Shown here one piece after another: positions 43,541 through 55,434 of a stretch of 64,000 nt of DNA (positions are counted from its first letter, which is position 1; each line of letters opens with the position of its first letter). The DNA is from Urechis unicinctus (lineage: Eukaryota > Annelida > Polychaeta > Xenopneusta > Urechidae): positions 57,551,945 to 57,615,944 of the forward strand of contig CM067358.1 in the NCBI GenBank assembly GCA_034190875.2, in the 5' to 3' direction. Position numbers and translations under genes: made by a program. The notes under the pieces are model-generated. The model saw only the letters and a program-made list of their open reading frames with translations, did not search any database and had not been told where the DNA came from.

Positions 43541-45350
43541 ATGTTTGAACATTTGCGCAAGAAGGTTTCGGCTGAGGACCACATTTGCCAACGCAATAAA
43601 AAAGATGAACTGAAAAATAGAACTTCTGGCCGTGTTATTATCCTATCACTCATGTCAGCGTGGTTGCATCAATTTGATCCACACATTGACTAAAGTATAA
43701 ACAATTAAGTTACTTTGGTAATTCAGAGAGCATGTGTAAGTGGCGATATAAATCCTACGGACTTCATATTGTAAAACTAGACAGCGTAGATGGCTATTAG
43801 AGGGCACATGCTTAATACAAGAGCCTTTTCTGGAAGAATAAGGGTATTTAGGATTGAGATTGCCTATAGAAATAGGAATAGATGGTTCCTCTCAGCAAAC
43901 AAATATCGTCAGCGAATCACTTAGAAATACATTGGAAAGTGCAGTCTATCATTCTGTGTTTGATTGTTGATGTTTATCAGACCGTTGGTCATATTACATT
44001 ACTCAGCCATGAAAGTCCTCGTCATTAAGCTTTCATGGTCAGTGAGGATCGATCAGGTCTCATGTCCGCATCATTTGCCATTGACGGTCCCTCTAAAGGC
44101 TGGACATTATTCCGAGATCATCTGATTAATCATATACAACGTATATTTACTTAAGGAATGTCACATTGCTTATTGGCCTCTCTCTGCCTCGATTGTAATG
44201 GTTAAATTGGGGTTTAATGTCATTTTCAACAACGAGATGATATCGCGACGGTGATGGATTAAGATGATTGTGATTCTTGGAAAACTCCCCTTACGTGTTA
44301 GCGCTCACACGACGCAAACTCGTTGTCAAGACCGGATTGCAAATCCAACGACGCTAAGACGATGGTCCAGCATCGTACTATTGAGCTACCGGGTCGGGTG
44401 CATCCCCTTTTCAAAGATTATACCGCAATTTAACGTGTTCGTCCGAGTCACGGGGAACCGCGATATAATGTAGCAGTAAATGCTCACAGATACGTTCATT
44501 GAGGGCAACATCGCTATAGGAAGCGTATGGATCCGCAAACAATATATATCATTTCTCCCTTGTTTTGCCTCTGACACTATCATTCTACTCCGGATTGATA
44601 CTTTATTCAGTTCACCAAGTCGTTTTTCAAATTTTCGTAGCGTACATCTGTATTTTGTCTTTTTGCTATACTTCTGAATTGCCGTGAAGGAACGATTATC
44701 TTGGCATGTAGTTGATATCATTTGTTTATAAATTTATGAGCTTTATGGTCTAACCCAACAGCCATGTTACAATCATATAAGCCATCACAAATGGTCTTAC
44801 ATATTTCGTGTCACAAACAGTATTCACTTTCACAGTCTGCCATGCGTGGACGTGACCATTTGTCTATTGCACTGTGGATCCTGTACCCACTCGAACATCA
44901 CCAATGAAAGAAACAGTGAATCGATCATATTTTATAAAACTGTCGGCAGCTGATATGGTTGAGACACAATAAAACTGGGTGGAGCACGCATAATTAGCGA
45001 ATACTATCCCAATCTACGACGCTAACGCGAACCACGTTTCCTTCCCCTCCCCTGCCCAGAATGTCTTTTGCAGACTAGAAGCACAGACTGGCCGGAACGG
45101 CAAGGGTCGTTTTGGTTTAGATTGCCAACAGCAATGGGATGGGATCCCTCCTAGCAAACAACGATCTTCAACGACACAAAATATCAATGTATGATTGTTT
45201 TTGCTTATCAGACCGTGGGTCAGATTTACATTATTCAGTCTCGGAATCTGTCGTCATTCATGCATTCATAGACAGTCCATTCTGATCAGACACTTTATCA
45301 CTTGGCAGCCTTGTTTATCACAACCCAGAATATGTAAACTCCTGAAATGC

Positions 45351-45395
45351 GCTTTGTTACAGATATTCATCAACGATGAATATCTGTAACAAAGC
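45351..45395. repeat. Perfect 21-bp inverted repeat (hairpin), unit 6
   Basis: Identical to the unit 2 dyad. Confidence 0.95.
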
Positions 45396-45554
45396 TTGGA
45401 AGCCGTCAGAACAATAATCACTCGGTAATTTTGCTAATGATGCGAATGTTGATTGAAAGAAGTCGTCAGTTAGTAAGCGGTGAACGTTATTAGGACGACC
45501 ATGCACAGAGAACTGCATACAATGGGAGCTTAACTTGATATTATGAGAGTAAGG

Positions 45555-46088
<534 letters not shown>

Positions 46089-48825
46089 ATATAAATCTGC
46101 TCAGGATAAATCCTCAGGGCACCTATTTAGCTTATAAGGGTAAGTGACAACGTATCACTCATTGTAGCATCATGGGTTCCAAATGGCACCATGTGAGATT
46201 AGTACATATATCAACTTAACAAGCACAAATAATCGATGTCACCCTTTCGACTGTTGCTCTCTGATCAGACAAGTGACCTTTGTATCACACAATTGTCCTG
46301 TCTGTCGTATGTGTACACAACACTAAGCAACATTAACCTACGAAATGGCCGATGTTTTATTCTGATTGCTGTTGGGGATCAGGTTTATTATTCCCTGCAG
46401 CGACGAGAGCATTCATCTAGACAAACCACCTCAATCATGATTATCGCAGCCACATTGGTAAGATACAGTTCGAGGTAATCAATTTTCAATGCAAAATGGT
46501 TAATGTTGTGCCAGCATAATTAAGGCTTAATTAAGGCCCTTTTCGGTGTTCAGCCAAAGAACCGTTACAGTTCACCAAATCCTGCCATGAATAGTCTCTA
46601 CTAATTCTATTAATAACAATGTCACCGCAACATATGCGCAGCCTTTTTTTCACAGTTATCTAATCTTTTGTACGGTTTGATGTTGATATTCTTCAGTTGT
46701 TGTATATGATTTAGTTTGCTACAGCAATTTCGCTGCAGTTTTCGTAATATGTATTTCCAATACAAAGGTTTGCTTTAATCGTTCATTTACGACTTAATGC
46801 ATTCGTCTAACTGGCTTTACCCACCAAAACAAATGGCCACGATGACAGCACCAAATGCAGTAAACAGATTACATGATATTAGCATGTAAACAGTGAAGGC
46901 TGTAAACAAACAGGTATTTACAGAACAGATTAGACGATTTACGGTCACAATGCTTGGGTTGCATGTGTGGACAGCTGTATGTTAACAGCATTGGCTGACA
47001 TATCAACAGGATTTCACGTGTAAGCGCGAGTTGTGTGGCACAACCGATTACACATGTAATAAAAGGACATTAAACCCTGGTTTCAGGTGATACAAGCGCG
47101 ACCTGCATCTGTCACTATGTGTCAGTCGGCCAGTCGTTTTGTCACCTTTATGTTACCGTATTCGACTCCTCTTCCATTGAAAACGTCTTCAGAAGAGCTT
47201 AACACATTGTACACGTCAAATAAATAATGTTTGCCGTTTTCGCTCTAGAACCAACATAACTCAACTAATTTATCATCAATACTACCACTGACAAACATCT
47301 ACAGCATTTCACCAACCATTATACGCCGAAAGCATAAGTAGCTGCTGCACTGATTGTAGAGATCGTGTCATCGTCCTGTTCGGTATGTTCACCCAATGTA
47401 GGCCGATCTTGATGATTGACATCTGACCACTTAAACGGCCGTCATGGTCACCGAAGTATTATTTGCAGCTTCATCAAATGCATAAAATATGAGACCGGGG
47501 TGTATGGTACACTGACTTATCTGCGTCTCACACTTTCAAGGAAATTTGTTTAGTGTATATTTGCTTGTCACACTAGCCTAACAGTAGATTAGAATGTTTG
47601 CCTCTGTGCATAACATAAATCATTTTTACTTTCAAAAGGGAGATGCATAAGATAAACCCTAGTAGAAGTACTTCATACCACTGGACTATTAAGCCAACTC
47701 ATGGAGGCGTCATGACCGCAAATACACTTGTAACGAAATAGTAAGCGATATGCACACTTTCTTTAGAGCAAATACACCTCTTTTAACCAAATTAAATGAT
47801 ATCTTTGCTTCTTTATCGATAGCAAATACGGTCTCTGCTCTCAAAACGTGCATCTGTGTTGATTTTTGGCAGTTTTCGCCGCCACCATGTACCATTGTCA
47901 ATGGCTTGTCACCTTTTCCAAGTTGCGAACAGCTCGGCCATTTTAAAGACCAGAGAAGCTAGTTGCACGTTGTAGACATACTAATAGCATAGATCAAATG
48001 GAGTGTTTTGCATATGCATGCTGTTGGTGGTGTGACCAAATTTTTGATCTTCCTATTGTGAGGTACTGGGCGTTAACTGATATTCTAAGGATATAATGGT
48101 TGCGTACTTAGTTCATAAATATGATTTGCTACAGGGTAAAAGGATCGATTGGGGTAGAACCAACAGGGATGAATCAAAACGCGTTGTCAATTAGCTCAAT
48201 TTATTCTGATATCTCGGCAAAGGCCAGGAATGACGTGGCCTGAAATTTTTGAGAGGCTGGCTGCACTTAGTCCCCTAGCCCCTTGGCTTCGGGCCCTGTT
48301 TACATGTCAATGATATTCAATACTAGCGTCAAGGGTCTAGGCTGACAAGACTTCTTAAACTGGACTGGCATCCCGGATTTGGGATGCTCCAATCAAAAGC
48401 CGTGTCTCTCGGTAATTTTAAGTCTTTTATTGGTCAAAGTCACATTTCCCGAAGAAACGGCACCATATTTGTTTTGGTACGCTCCGTTTTACACCTCTTT
48501 TCATATGAAATGAAGTATTTGCTGTTGCATAACCATGGAAATGACTCCAATGGAAACCCTCGAATACGCGCAATAGTCGCATGGCGTGGTATAGAAAGAC
48601 GAAGATTAAAGAACGTGTCTAACGAATATTCGGACGCGCCAGTTTTAGACCTTGTCTTGTTATAGACTCTAGGGCTAGAAATGAAGCGGAACCCCAGGAG
48701 TATAAGCAGCAGACTAGGCTGTACTCAACATGAACCGCTCATCAGAGCAATTAACCCTAGAATGACGTCATGTTAGAGCACTGCGACCGTCAGAATTCAT
48801 TAAGTATGACAATGGAGCACATATA

Positions 48826-48982
<157 letters not shown>

Positions 48983-50264
48983 TGTATGTATGTTTGAACA
49001 TTTGCGCAAGAAGGTTTCGGCTGAGGACCACATTTGCCAACGCAATAAAAAAGATGAACTGAAAAATAGAACTTCTGGCCGTGTTATTATCCCATCACTC
49101 ATGCCAGCGTGGTTGCATCAATTTGATCCACACATTGACTAAAGTATAAACAATTAAGTTACTTTGGTAATTCAGAGAGCATGTGTAAGTGGCGATATAA
49201 ATCCTACGGACTTCATATTGTAAAACTAGACAGCGTAGATGGCTATTAGAGGGCACATGCTTAATACAAGAGCCTTTTCTGGAAGAATAAGGGTATTTAG
49301 GATTGAGATTGCCTATAGAAATAGGAATAGATGGTTCCTCTCAGCAAACAAATATCGTCAGCGAATCACTTAGAAATACATTGGAAAGTGCAGTCTATCA
49401 TTCTGTGTTTGATTGTTGATGTTTATCAGACCGTTGGTCATATTACATTACTCAGCCATGGAAGTCCTCGTCATTAAGCTTTCATGGTCAGTGAGGATCG
49501 ATCAGGTCTCATGTCCGCATCATTTGCCATTGACGGTCCCTCTAAAGGCTGGACATTATTCCGAGATCATCTGATTAATCATATACAACGGTATATTTAC
49601 TCAAGGAATGTCACATTGCTTATTGGCCTCTCTCTGCCTCGATTGTAATGGTTAAATTGGGGTTTAATGTCATTTTCAACAACGAGATGATATCGCGACG
49701 GTGATGGATTAAGATGATTGTGATGCTTGGAAAACTCCCCTTACGTGTTAGCGCTCACACGACGCAAACTCGTTGTCAAGACCGGATTGCAAATCCAACG
49801 ACGCTAAGACGATGGTCCAGCATCGTACTATTGAGCTACCGGGTCGGGTGCATCCCCTTTTCAAAGAATATACCGCAATTTAACGTGTTCGTCCGAGTCA
49901 CGGGGAACCGCGATATAATGTAGCAGTTAATGCTCTCAGATACGCTCAGTGAGGGCAACATCGCTAGAGTAAGCGTATTGATCCGCAAACAATATATATC
50001 ATTTCTCCCTAGTTTTGCCTCTGACACTATCATTCTACTCCGGATTGATACTTTCTTCAGTTCACCAAGTCGTTTCAAATTTTCGTAGCGTACATCTGTA
50101 TTTTGCCTTTTTGCTATACTTCTGAATTGCCGTGAAGGAACGATTATCTTGGCATGTAGTTGATATCATTTGTTAATAAATTTATGAGCTTTATGGTCTA
50201 ACCCAACAGCCATGTTACAATCATATAAGCCATCACAAATGGTCTTACATATTTCGTGTCACAA

Positions 50265-50532
50265 CCAGACTACATTTTCACTGGTCCTGCACCTCACGTA
50301 ACAGAAATGTGGTTGAATGCACATGATGAAATAAAGCTATACCTTTAATTCGTCCATCGATTGCACACCCACAAAAAACAATATGTTGCTCATGGCTACT
50401 ACAATATTATTGTAAAAGGAAATTTATTCGGAGCATTATTTTCAAATTTTAATAAGGGCAGAGATTCATTGTGTTTTAACGATAATTTAGCACAATGTTA
50501 AATGTCGTTGGTAACAATAACCAGCATTACAA
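50265..50532. other. Right junction of the array, no feature seen
   Basis: The sequence after the last unit begins ccagactacattttcac. It is faintly similar to the unit start (cagtattcactttcac), so a degraded seventh unit start is possible but unproven. No gene is seen. Confidence 0.4.
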
Positions 50533-50872
50533 TCTGGGCTTACCCTTTCCATGTTAACCATGTAAGATACTTGAAATATAAGTCATTTTGTATGCCTAAT
50601 ATTGCTTTTTTGTAAATATGATACTATCTATCAATATTCTCTGGGCTTCTGGGCTTACCTCTGGGCTTACCCTTTCCATGGTAACCATGTAAGATACTTG
50701 AAATATAAGTCATTTTGTATGCCTAATATTGCTTTTTGTAAAATATGATACTATCTATCAATATTCTCTGGGCTTACCCTTTCCATGTTAACCATGAAAG
50801 ATACTTGAAATATAAGTCATTTTGTATGGCTTATGCTGCTTTTGTAAAATATGATACTATCTTTCAATATTC
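50533..50872 (+). repeat. 107-bp tandem triplication
   Basis: Three copies begin tctgggcttaccctttcc at 50533, 50660 and 50767. Each contains accatg(t/a)aagatacttg, aatataagtcattttgtatg and aaatatgatactatct. About 20 bp of extra ctgggctt repeats lie between copies 1 and 2. The third copy is the most diverged near its end. Confidence 0.95.
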
Positions 50873-51870
50873 ACAAACTTTTTAAGTTGAACCTACAATA
50901 TTTGACATGACATAATAATTGATCAGAATTAATAAGCGCATCGTTTTTCTGTCAATCAACAAAACAAAAATATATCCTATGAAAATTTCCTTCACAGTAT
51001 CCAGCGTGGTGCTTGGCCGATTTCTGAAGTATCTCTTTTGAGAACTTTGCCATGAAACCGATCAATATTCGAAGCTGGCTGCAAGTTAATAGACAATGTC
51101 AATGAAATTAGCTCGTCTCTTTGTGTATTGGTTTCTAAGAGCCCGCAATGTCAGCTACATTTCTTAATAGGTTAGATTGACTCACGAGACGCAGTCTGAT
51201 CACTAGAGTCGATCTTGATCTGAACATTGAAGAATCAATGCGGAAATGGCTCCCTTGCTTGTTTATGCCAGTTGCTATCGTTACAAAGCAGCAATGGCAA
51301 AAATAAATATTCAGATATGATATTCCTGCCAATGAAGTTTGTTTATGGCAAGATGTAACATTGCCTTTATTTCATACCGCATGTGCATTCAATACGCGTC
51401 GCCCATATATGATATAATGCTATATACACAACAGTACATATTATGCTGCACACAAATTATTGGCATATGGTCTATATAGCGCGCGTATATAGCTGAAAAT
51501 GTTGAAAGCATCATATGTACAATAGGTCTCAGCATACATAAAATGGGCATCTACATATATACAATAGGAGTCAATTTATATTCAACAGGTATAACCTCGG
51601 ATCATAGAAATACAAATAGATGTGCGAAATGTATATTGTATTAAATTTACTGTGGCGTTGCGTTGAATTTGAATTAGCGTTAATTTGCGATGCGTATGAA
51701 ACTAGACCAAAATAGGTTCCACGGGAGAGTGTATGACTTCTGAGGTCATTGAATGTGCTTACAATATAACATCAAATGATTGCCATCTATTGATTCACAA
51801 TACTAAATGACGCGTTATGTCACATGTTGCTAAGGTATAAACGTGCATGCACTACCGAATACACTCTATC
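50873..51870. other. No feature seen
   Basis: AT-rich sequence without recognisable gene, RNA or repeat. Short open frames only. Confidence 0.5.
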
Positions 51871-51874
51871 TCGC

Positions 51875-51990
51875 CGATGGGAAGCGGTCTCCATGACTTT
51901 CTTAATGCTGCGTAGCAGTCAGCATGGGCTTATGATGCAGTAAGTAAATTTTAGATTATATTTCATGACATCGTGCGCTCATATATATTT
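51875..51990 (+). repeat. Diverged duplicate of 54800-54900
   Basis: The two segments share cagcatgggcttat/caccatgagcttat, gatgcagtaagtaa/tatgcaataagtaa, ttttagat and tcatgaca/gcatgaca in the same order. This one lies just before the 30-bp minisatellite; the other lies before a (CA)n tract. Confidence 0.65.
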
Positions 51991-52000
51991 TAGAAAGATG

Positions 52001-52553
52001 AATTGCCACTGAGGAGCACCATCAATCAAAGATTGTCTACGATTAGAGCCATCAATCAAATATTGGCGCTGAGCAGCACCATACATTAAAGACGCGCGCT
52101 GAGTAGCATTATCAATCAAAGATTGGCGCTGAGTAGCACCATCAATCAACGTTTGGCCATGAGAAGCTTCATCCTTCAAATATTGGCGCGATGGAGAACC
52201 ATCAATTATACAGTGGAGCAGACTGTGATGTACCATTCTATAATGGCTTCCTAATTAAAACCATCAATCTAAGATTGCTGCTGAGTACCACAATCAATCA
52301 AAGATTGACGATGAGTAGCACTACAAATTAAAGATTGGCGACGAGTAGCTCCATCAATGAACGATTGGCGCAAAGTATAAACATCAATCAAATATTGGCG
52401 CTGAGTAGCACCATCAATTAAAGATTGGCGCCGAGTAACATTATCAATTAATGACGTGAGTTGAGTAGCACCATCAATAAAAAATTGGCGTTGAGTAGCA
52501 CCATCAATCACAAACTAGCTCAGACGGTGATGTACAATCCTATAATGGGTGAC
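52001..52553 (-). repeat. 30-bp minisatellite in two blocks, in frame on the minus strand
   Basis: A 30-bp unit (parts gattggcgctgagtagcacc and atcaatcaaa) is repeated about seven times in 52001-52209 and about eight times in 52256-52511. Each block ends in a related tail (gtgatgtaccattctataatgg at about 52225; gtgatgtacaatcctataatgg at about 52527), so block plus tail is itself duplicated. Because 30 is a multiple of 3, the minus strand stays open for 85 codons (51979-52236) and 80 codons (52269-52511), giving a ten-residue repeat close to LIDGATQRQS. There is no signal peptide, flanking exon or upstream promoter to support a protein. Confidence 0.9.
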
Positions 52554-52589
52554 TTCACGTAGCAAAGACAACTTACGGAAATGCCATAG

Positions 52590-53165
52590 TTGTTAACTGC
52601 GTAGGTTGCTATTCGAGCTCACATTATTCTTTACCAGAGGCAAGTGAAAACGAATGGTTAAGCGTACTCAGGGCAGTGTATTTTGATAAATGAAATAATA
52701 TCTATCCTAACTAACATATAATGCCAGCAGCTCGTTATGTTATGTCCACAGCTTAATAACAGTAAAAATTTAACCTTTAGTGGCCAGAAAGAAATATGTA
52801 ATATTCTGATTGCCGTTGTTTAGGAGAGACGTTAATTTGCATCCAAACCAAGGCTAGAACAGCTGCTCTAGGAGGATTTTGCATTGAATAGAAATGTCGG
52901 ACCAAAGCGTAATGAATTGGCCAAAGGGAAATAACCACGAGGTGTAATTCTTTAATATAATTTTGGTGATGAATTAGTCACTACCTTTGCAATGGCAAGG
53001 GTAGTTAGGATAGAGATTGCCAAATAAGAATAGGAGGAGCTGATTTCTCTCAGCAAATAAATATCATCAGCGAATTACTTTGCAATACGGTGAAAAGCGC
53101 CGTCTATCACCGTTTGTTTGATTGTTGATGTTTATCGGACAGTTTTTCATATCATCATTGAATGA
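52590..53165 (+). repeat. Diverged relative of module X plus upstream segment P
   Basis: This block is collinear with about 56430-56950. Segment P shares agaggcaagt, aaatggttaagc-like, tactcagggca, tcatgccagc(t/a)gctcgttatgtta and gtgatgaa-tagtca. Segment X (from about 52990) shares caagggtagttaggat, attgcc, ctctcagcaaa, tttgtttgattgttgatgttta with 56768 onward and, more weakly, with X of the array units (22166-22310). It lies about 3.84 kb from its partner. No conserved open frame. Confidence 0.8.
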
Positions 53166-53600
53166 CCTGTGTTTTATACTTCCATGCTAATCATTTAATA
53201 CTGCGTCTGCAGCTTGTCATGTGGTGTACTTTAGTGTTGACTCGATACACTATCCGCTGTATTATACACACACACCACATCTATCTCCCCCACCAAACGA
53301 CAAACGAGCTCTCATCAATATTGATGTTCCCATGCTTCACACCGCAGCTAACTTTAATTGATATCCCTGAGGTCATAGACTCTCAATGATGAATAAATGG
53401 GGCGTTACCTGGCTTATTTGTCATGTTTAGCTTGTACTATTTGTCGATGGCATAGAAATCGCCAATTGGTGGAACATTTGATCGTTCACTACTCTCCAAA
53501 GAGCTCATATTTACAAGTCTGGTACAGTGAATTGCAATATCATTTCTCATTTGTTATAGAAGATACTGATGATATTGGTTCCATAGCGTACATACTGACC

Positions 53601-53705
53601 CTCCCTCCCTCCCTCCCTCCCTCCCTCCCTCCCTCCCTCCCTCCCTCCCTCCCTCCCCCCCTCCCCATCCTCCCTCCCCCCCTCCCTCCCTCCCCCCTCC
53701 CTCCC
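53601..53705. repeat. (CCCT)n microsatellite
   Basis: About 14 perfect CCCT units are followed by imperfect C-rich units to about 53705. The minus strand is (AGGG)n, with many closely spaced G-triplets, so it has G-quadruplex potential, and the plus strand has i-motif potential. Pro/Leu and Gly/Arg frames across it are repeat artefacts. Confidence 0.97.
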
Positions 53706-53929
53706 CACCATACCATAAAACGTTTAAAAACAAAGATGATTAATATAATATAGTCGCTCTGTACATTTCGTTTCATTTACCACGCAATAACACTGTCACA
53801 CAGTACAATCATAAAAACAAACGTAGTCATAGAGCGCCTATATATTATGAATTGGTGTCAATCTTTCATGCTCATTTGCAAAAACTCAGTAACACTAGAT
53901 GCAATTCGTTCCTTCTATATTTCACCGTG

Positions 53930-54600
53930 TGTGCTTTTTAAGATATTGATGGTATGTTTTAGCGTGAACGTCACTTAATGTTGGAAAAACAGCCGAACCA
54001 AACGTAAAGGTTTGCTGCAATGGTTCGAATACGAGCATATGCATTCGTCTGCCTGGCTTTACCCAACATGACAAATGGCCACGACGACAGCAGCTAATGC
54101 AGTAAACAGAACGCATAGGGAATCCATTTAGTAATAGCATGTAAACCGGATAGTCTGTCAACAAACATGATTTTACAGAACAGATAAGAAGATTCCGGTC
54201 CCCGTGCATGTGGTTGCATTTGATGACAGCTGTGTGTTGACAACATTGTATGACAATGGATACAACTCACGTGTTAGGACGAGTTGTGTGGCACGACAAC
54301 CAGCACCACCGATTGCACATGCATCATAGGGACCATAAATTCTGGCTTCACGCGATGAAAACGTGGCCTGCATCTGTCACTGTGTGTCACTTGGCCAACC
54401 TTTCTGTTGCTGCATTCGTCACATATTACCGAAAACGTTATTGCGACGGATAACAGTGAATATATGGACATAGTCGTATTATGATAAATAAAGAATCATC
54501 TTTTGGGCAGCCAATTTATTAATTTCAAACCATTCACTTGCCTCTGAATAAAGCAACTTGCTCTACGGTGATTCTTGACATCATATCAATAAGTCAAGAA
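53930..54600 (+). repeat. Diverged right-flank relative of the array unit
   Basis: It is collinear with about 19660-20060 of unit 1, and also with 7990-8400 in the left flank. Shared anchors are gcattcgtct, ggctttacccaac, aaatggccacga, tagcatgtaaac, ctgt(a/c)aacaaaca, tttacagaacaga, gacagctgt and cagtgtgtcac-like. The final part (54459-54600) matches 9364-9487 (gaatatatgga, cttgct, gtgattcttgacat). The left-flank relative retains extra sequence at 8460-9360 that is absent here. Confidence 0.8.
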
Positions 54601-54799
54601 CCTTCGTGATGAATTATTGGTCATGGTCATTGACAAAAAATGGCTAACAGTATTCACTTCGGTACCGATCAATCTGGAATAATACCTTGCACAGCTGTTC
54701 GATTGATGGAACTGTTAAACATTGCAATGAAAACACAGTCAGACCAAATTGTTGCGTTGATGAGAGAGATGCAATCCGTGTGAAATTGTTATAACACTG

Positions 54800-55065
54800 A
54801 TCTCACAGACACATTCTGTGACTTCCGTGGCTGTCACCATGAGCTTATTATGCAATAAGTAATTTTTAGATGATGTTGCATGACAGGGTAAGATCATGCG
54901 AATTTAAGAAGGAAGCGCCATGGATCACACAATAGCGCCATCGACACACACACACACACACATACACACACACACACATACACACGCAAACAAATATATA
55001 TATATATATAGTACGAACGCACGTCACGTTGGAGCACTACGACCGTCAGAATGCAAGTAACATAT
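54800..55065 (+). repeat. Duplicate segment, (CA)n/(TA)n tract and unit-like anchor
   Basis: 54800-54900 matches 51875-51990. A (CA)n tract follows (54944-54985), then a short TA run, then gttggagcactacgaccgtcagaatg at 55028-55053. The last corresponds to the sequence just upstream of tract 3 in each array unit (gttagagcactgcgaccgtcag), so this is a diverged copy of that part. Confidence 0.75.
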
Positions 55066-55070
55066 TATGC

Positions 55071-55120
<50 letters not shown>

Positions 55121-55380
55121 TATATATATATGTATAGGTACATGTAAAGTTAAATATAGACAAATATAAATATATACATATATGCACGTTACATCAGAAC
55201 ATAAATATTATTATATACATATATATATATATATATATGTACGTGTATATATGTAGTATATATATATATATATATATATGTATAACTGTTACATAGATAA
55301 TATATATGTGTATGTACGTGTATATATATATATTTAAGTAACTTTAATGAATATATAATATACATTTATATATATGTATA
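55066..55380. repeat. (TA)n-rich stretch
   Basis: TA repeats with many TG/TAC interruptions in several blocks. It holds the position that tract 3 has in the array units. Confidence 0.9.
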
Positions 55381-55434
55381 GTTGCGACAAGATATACCTA
55401 GAATATCGCTCTCATAGATAGTCATTATAACATA

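Larger units (their letters stand above)
39429..44814 (+). repeat. Array unit 5
   Basis: Landmarks: hairpin 39965-40009, (TA)n pair 40172-40667 with many interruptions, third tract about 43395-43540. It shares with unit 6 only: ctgtactcaacatg, cggaaccccagg, ggattaagatg, cattaagctttc, gtgaggatcg and ctacagggt. The cattaag deletion breaks the 80-codon frame that is open in units 1-4, which argues that frame is not under selection. Confidence 0.95.

Noticed and set aside
53397-53753. A 118-codon plus-strand frame with Leu-Pro-Pro-Ser repeats
   Set aside because: The repeat part is the (CCCT)n microsatellite. The rest has no recognised motif.
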